64,000 nt of DNA from contig OZ014422.1 in NCBI GenBank assembly GCA_963965975.1, forward strand, positions 5,603,155 through 5,667,154, given 5' to 3'. Shown here one piece after another: positions 62,660 through 64,000 of the stretch. Position numbers and translations under genes: made by a program. The notes beneath the pieces were generated by a model that was not told the DNA's origin, did not search any database, and worked only from the letters and a program-made list of their open reading frames with translations. The DNA comes from Xestospongia bergquistia. Lineage: Eukaryota; Porifera; Demospongiae; Haplosclerida; Petrosiidae. Positions within the stretch are counted from its first letter, which is position 1. Each line of letters starts with the position of its first letter.

Positions 62660-62960
62660 TACTTAGGGGGGTTAGGGGCAGAAGGTTAAACACCAGGTTG
62701 CTGTGGTGGATACCCTCCAGGAGGATATGCTCCAGGATAGTGTGTAGGATAGCCAGCAAGAATTTCTTGTGAATATTTTATGGCAGGATAACCTTGCAGA
62801 GGATATCCACTGGCAGGATAAGGAACTGGAAGTTGGGGGAGGTGCATTGACAGTCATTTTGCTATCAGTAGTAGCAATGACAGTAGTGGTGGTGGTAGCA
62901 GCAGGTGTACCTTATACAAGAGTGGTCTGAGGTGTGTGGCTACCTTCATGACAAACAGAG
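62660..62960 (-). pseudogene. PQ-rich tail exon relic
   Basis: Minus strand, related to the tails at 34662 and 44527. [13 protein letters not shown] and [17 protein letters not shown] then TAA are readable in one frame, but a frameshift near the APPP segment separates them from the upstream Thr-rich part, and no TM sequence precedes it. Confidence 0.6.
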
Positions 62961-63189
62961 GAATTTTGGTAGTATTAAATTATTATTAGCACCAAAATAT
63001 AATGAAATTCCATATTAAAATAATGAGTATATAATAAGCAAGAATACAATAAACACATGTACAGAGTTGATTATATAGCTTACAATACATGATGTAATTA
63101 GCTTACAACAAGATATATATATATTATATATGTGTACAATATCATAATAACGTTAAGTCATGTGTCAAAGTTAACATTATCTTTTATTG

Positions 63190-63715
63190 AGTATATAAGG
63201 TAGCAGAATCTCATTGTAGATGTGCTGTGCCTGGATAATATTCACTAGTAGAATAAGCAGCAGGAGACTGATGAGAATGTGGAGGAGTTTCCTGTTGTTA
63301 TCCATCAGGTCTGTTTTTAGCAGCAACAGCAATAACTATAAAGTTGTGGTTCTAAGTGTACATGTCCCTCTCGCAATTACATTTGAATTACCTTTATGAT
63401 AAGCTGAATAAATCCTTGAATCAAAACAAAAGCAAGCACAACACAAACCACCAGCTATAGCAGCAATTGATATTCCAATGATAGAAAGTATATGCTTAAT
63501 ATCATGATTATCTATATGGGAAAGAAGAAACAGTACTCTGTGTGCTTTTGCAAAGTATTAAACAATGTGTACATTATGTTCATAAATAGTAAATGAAATG
63601 ATACAAATAGTTCAGAATGTGTAATGTACATGTGTGTATTATAATATACCTTGTCCATTAGTAGATTATAACAGAATCAAAAAGAAAACAATCAGAGCTA
63701 AAATGACCTTTATTG
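63190..63715 (-). pseudogene. Signal-plus-TM mini-gene relic (copy 2)
   Basis: Second copy of the relic at 58686-59169. The TM exon (about 63515 downward) is open here: NHDIKHILSIIGISIAAIAG, then CCACFCFDSRIYSAYHKGNS, ending early at TAG after TLRTTTL near 63336. The signal exon (about 63651-63710) has ATA for ATG and an in-frame TAA. Confidence 0.55.
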
Positions 63716-64000
63716 TCACCTACAGCAGAGTGACAAAAGGTGGAAATAAGAATTTTAAAAGAAATAACCACAATTTTAGCTTTCCTAGTTTATTCATTTA
63801 CACAAGTGGGGGTATGTTGAACAAAAAATATTTCTTTTGTTTGTTAATCAATCATTGTTTAGTTGTTTTGTTGAATTTGCATTTTTTTAATTACACTAAA
63901 CAACAACATCTAATGTGTCCTGTAGAAGATATTATATTAATATTAAGTAACAACAAAAGCAAATAAAAATTAGAAATGGCACACATGCCAAGAATGAAAC
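63716..64000. other. Duplicated flank running off the window
   Basis: Matches about 59200-59430 and 38860-38900 up to the last base, so the cluster or its decayed remains probably continue beyond the window. No gene seen. Confidence 0.5.

Overview
This window looks like animal (metazoan) nuclear DNA, most likely from a demosponge; an Amphimedon-like species is my best guess. The reasons are: strongly AT-rich and CpG-poor sequence, many short GT-AG introns (about 45-400 bp), and a dense cluster of genes for cell-surface receptors built from scavenger receptor cysteine-rich (SRCR) domains, a family known to be greatly expanded in sponges. The species call is inference. I see no bacterial-type genes, rRNA or tRNA. 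All gene models were assembled by eye from splice signals, exon phase and homology between copies inside the window.

Layout. From 3.2 to 20.3 kb there are six intact plus-strand genes, each with a signal peptide, two SRCR domains, a short stalk, one transmembrane (TM) segment and a cytoplasmic tail. Four decayed copies lie before and among the first of them. A four-SRCR minus-strand gene (22.2-26.3 kb) and a six-SRCR plus-strand gene (26.5-30.1 kb) start head to head across 192 bp. From 31 to 58 kb there are six minus-strand two-SRCR genes in tandem, made by repeated segmental duplication. From 58.6 kb to the end the cluster is decayed: signal-plus-TM relics, tail-exon relics, and one apparently intact gene with a signal peptide, TM and tail but no SRCR domain.

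Each SRCR domain is split over two exons. Intron phases are nearly invariant (1, 2, 1, 2, 1, 1), so modules can be duplicated or swapped without frame loss. Most TM exons end in a cysteine cluster like [11 protein letters not shown]. Tails vary: very short, Pro/Gln/Tyr-rich with PPxY motifs, or Cys-rich plus coiled coil. The gene set looks like a rapidly diversifying repertoire of surface recognition proteins (self/non-self, microbe or aggregation recognition); that role is inference from family and architecture.

The most unusual element is an array of 15-nt microexons, each on a ~160-bp tandem repeat, between the stalk and TM exons of three tandem paralogs (3, 7 and 12 copies). Each symmetric phase-1 microexon would add five Ser/Thr/Pro residues (NSPST or TTPST) to the stalk. 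One of these paralogs also carries a hAT-like MITE inserted exactly at the 5' splice site of its stalk exon, and two alternative TM exons.
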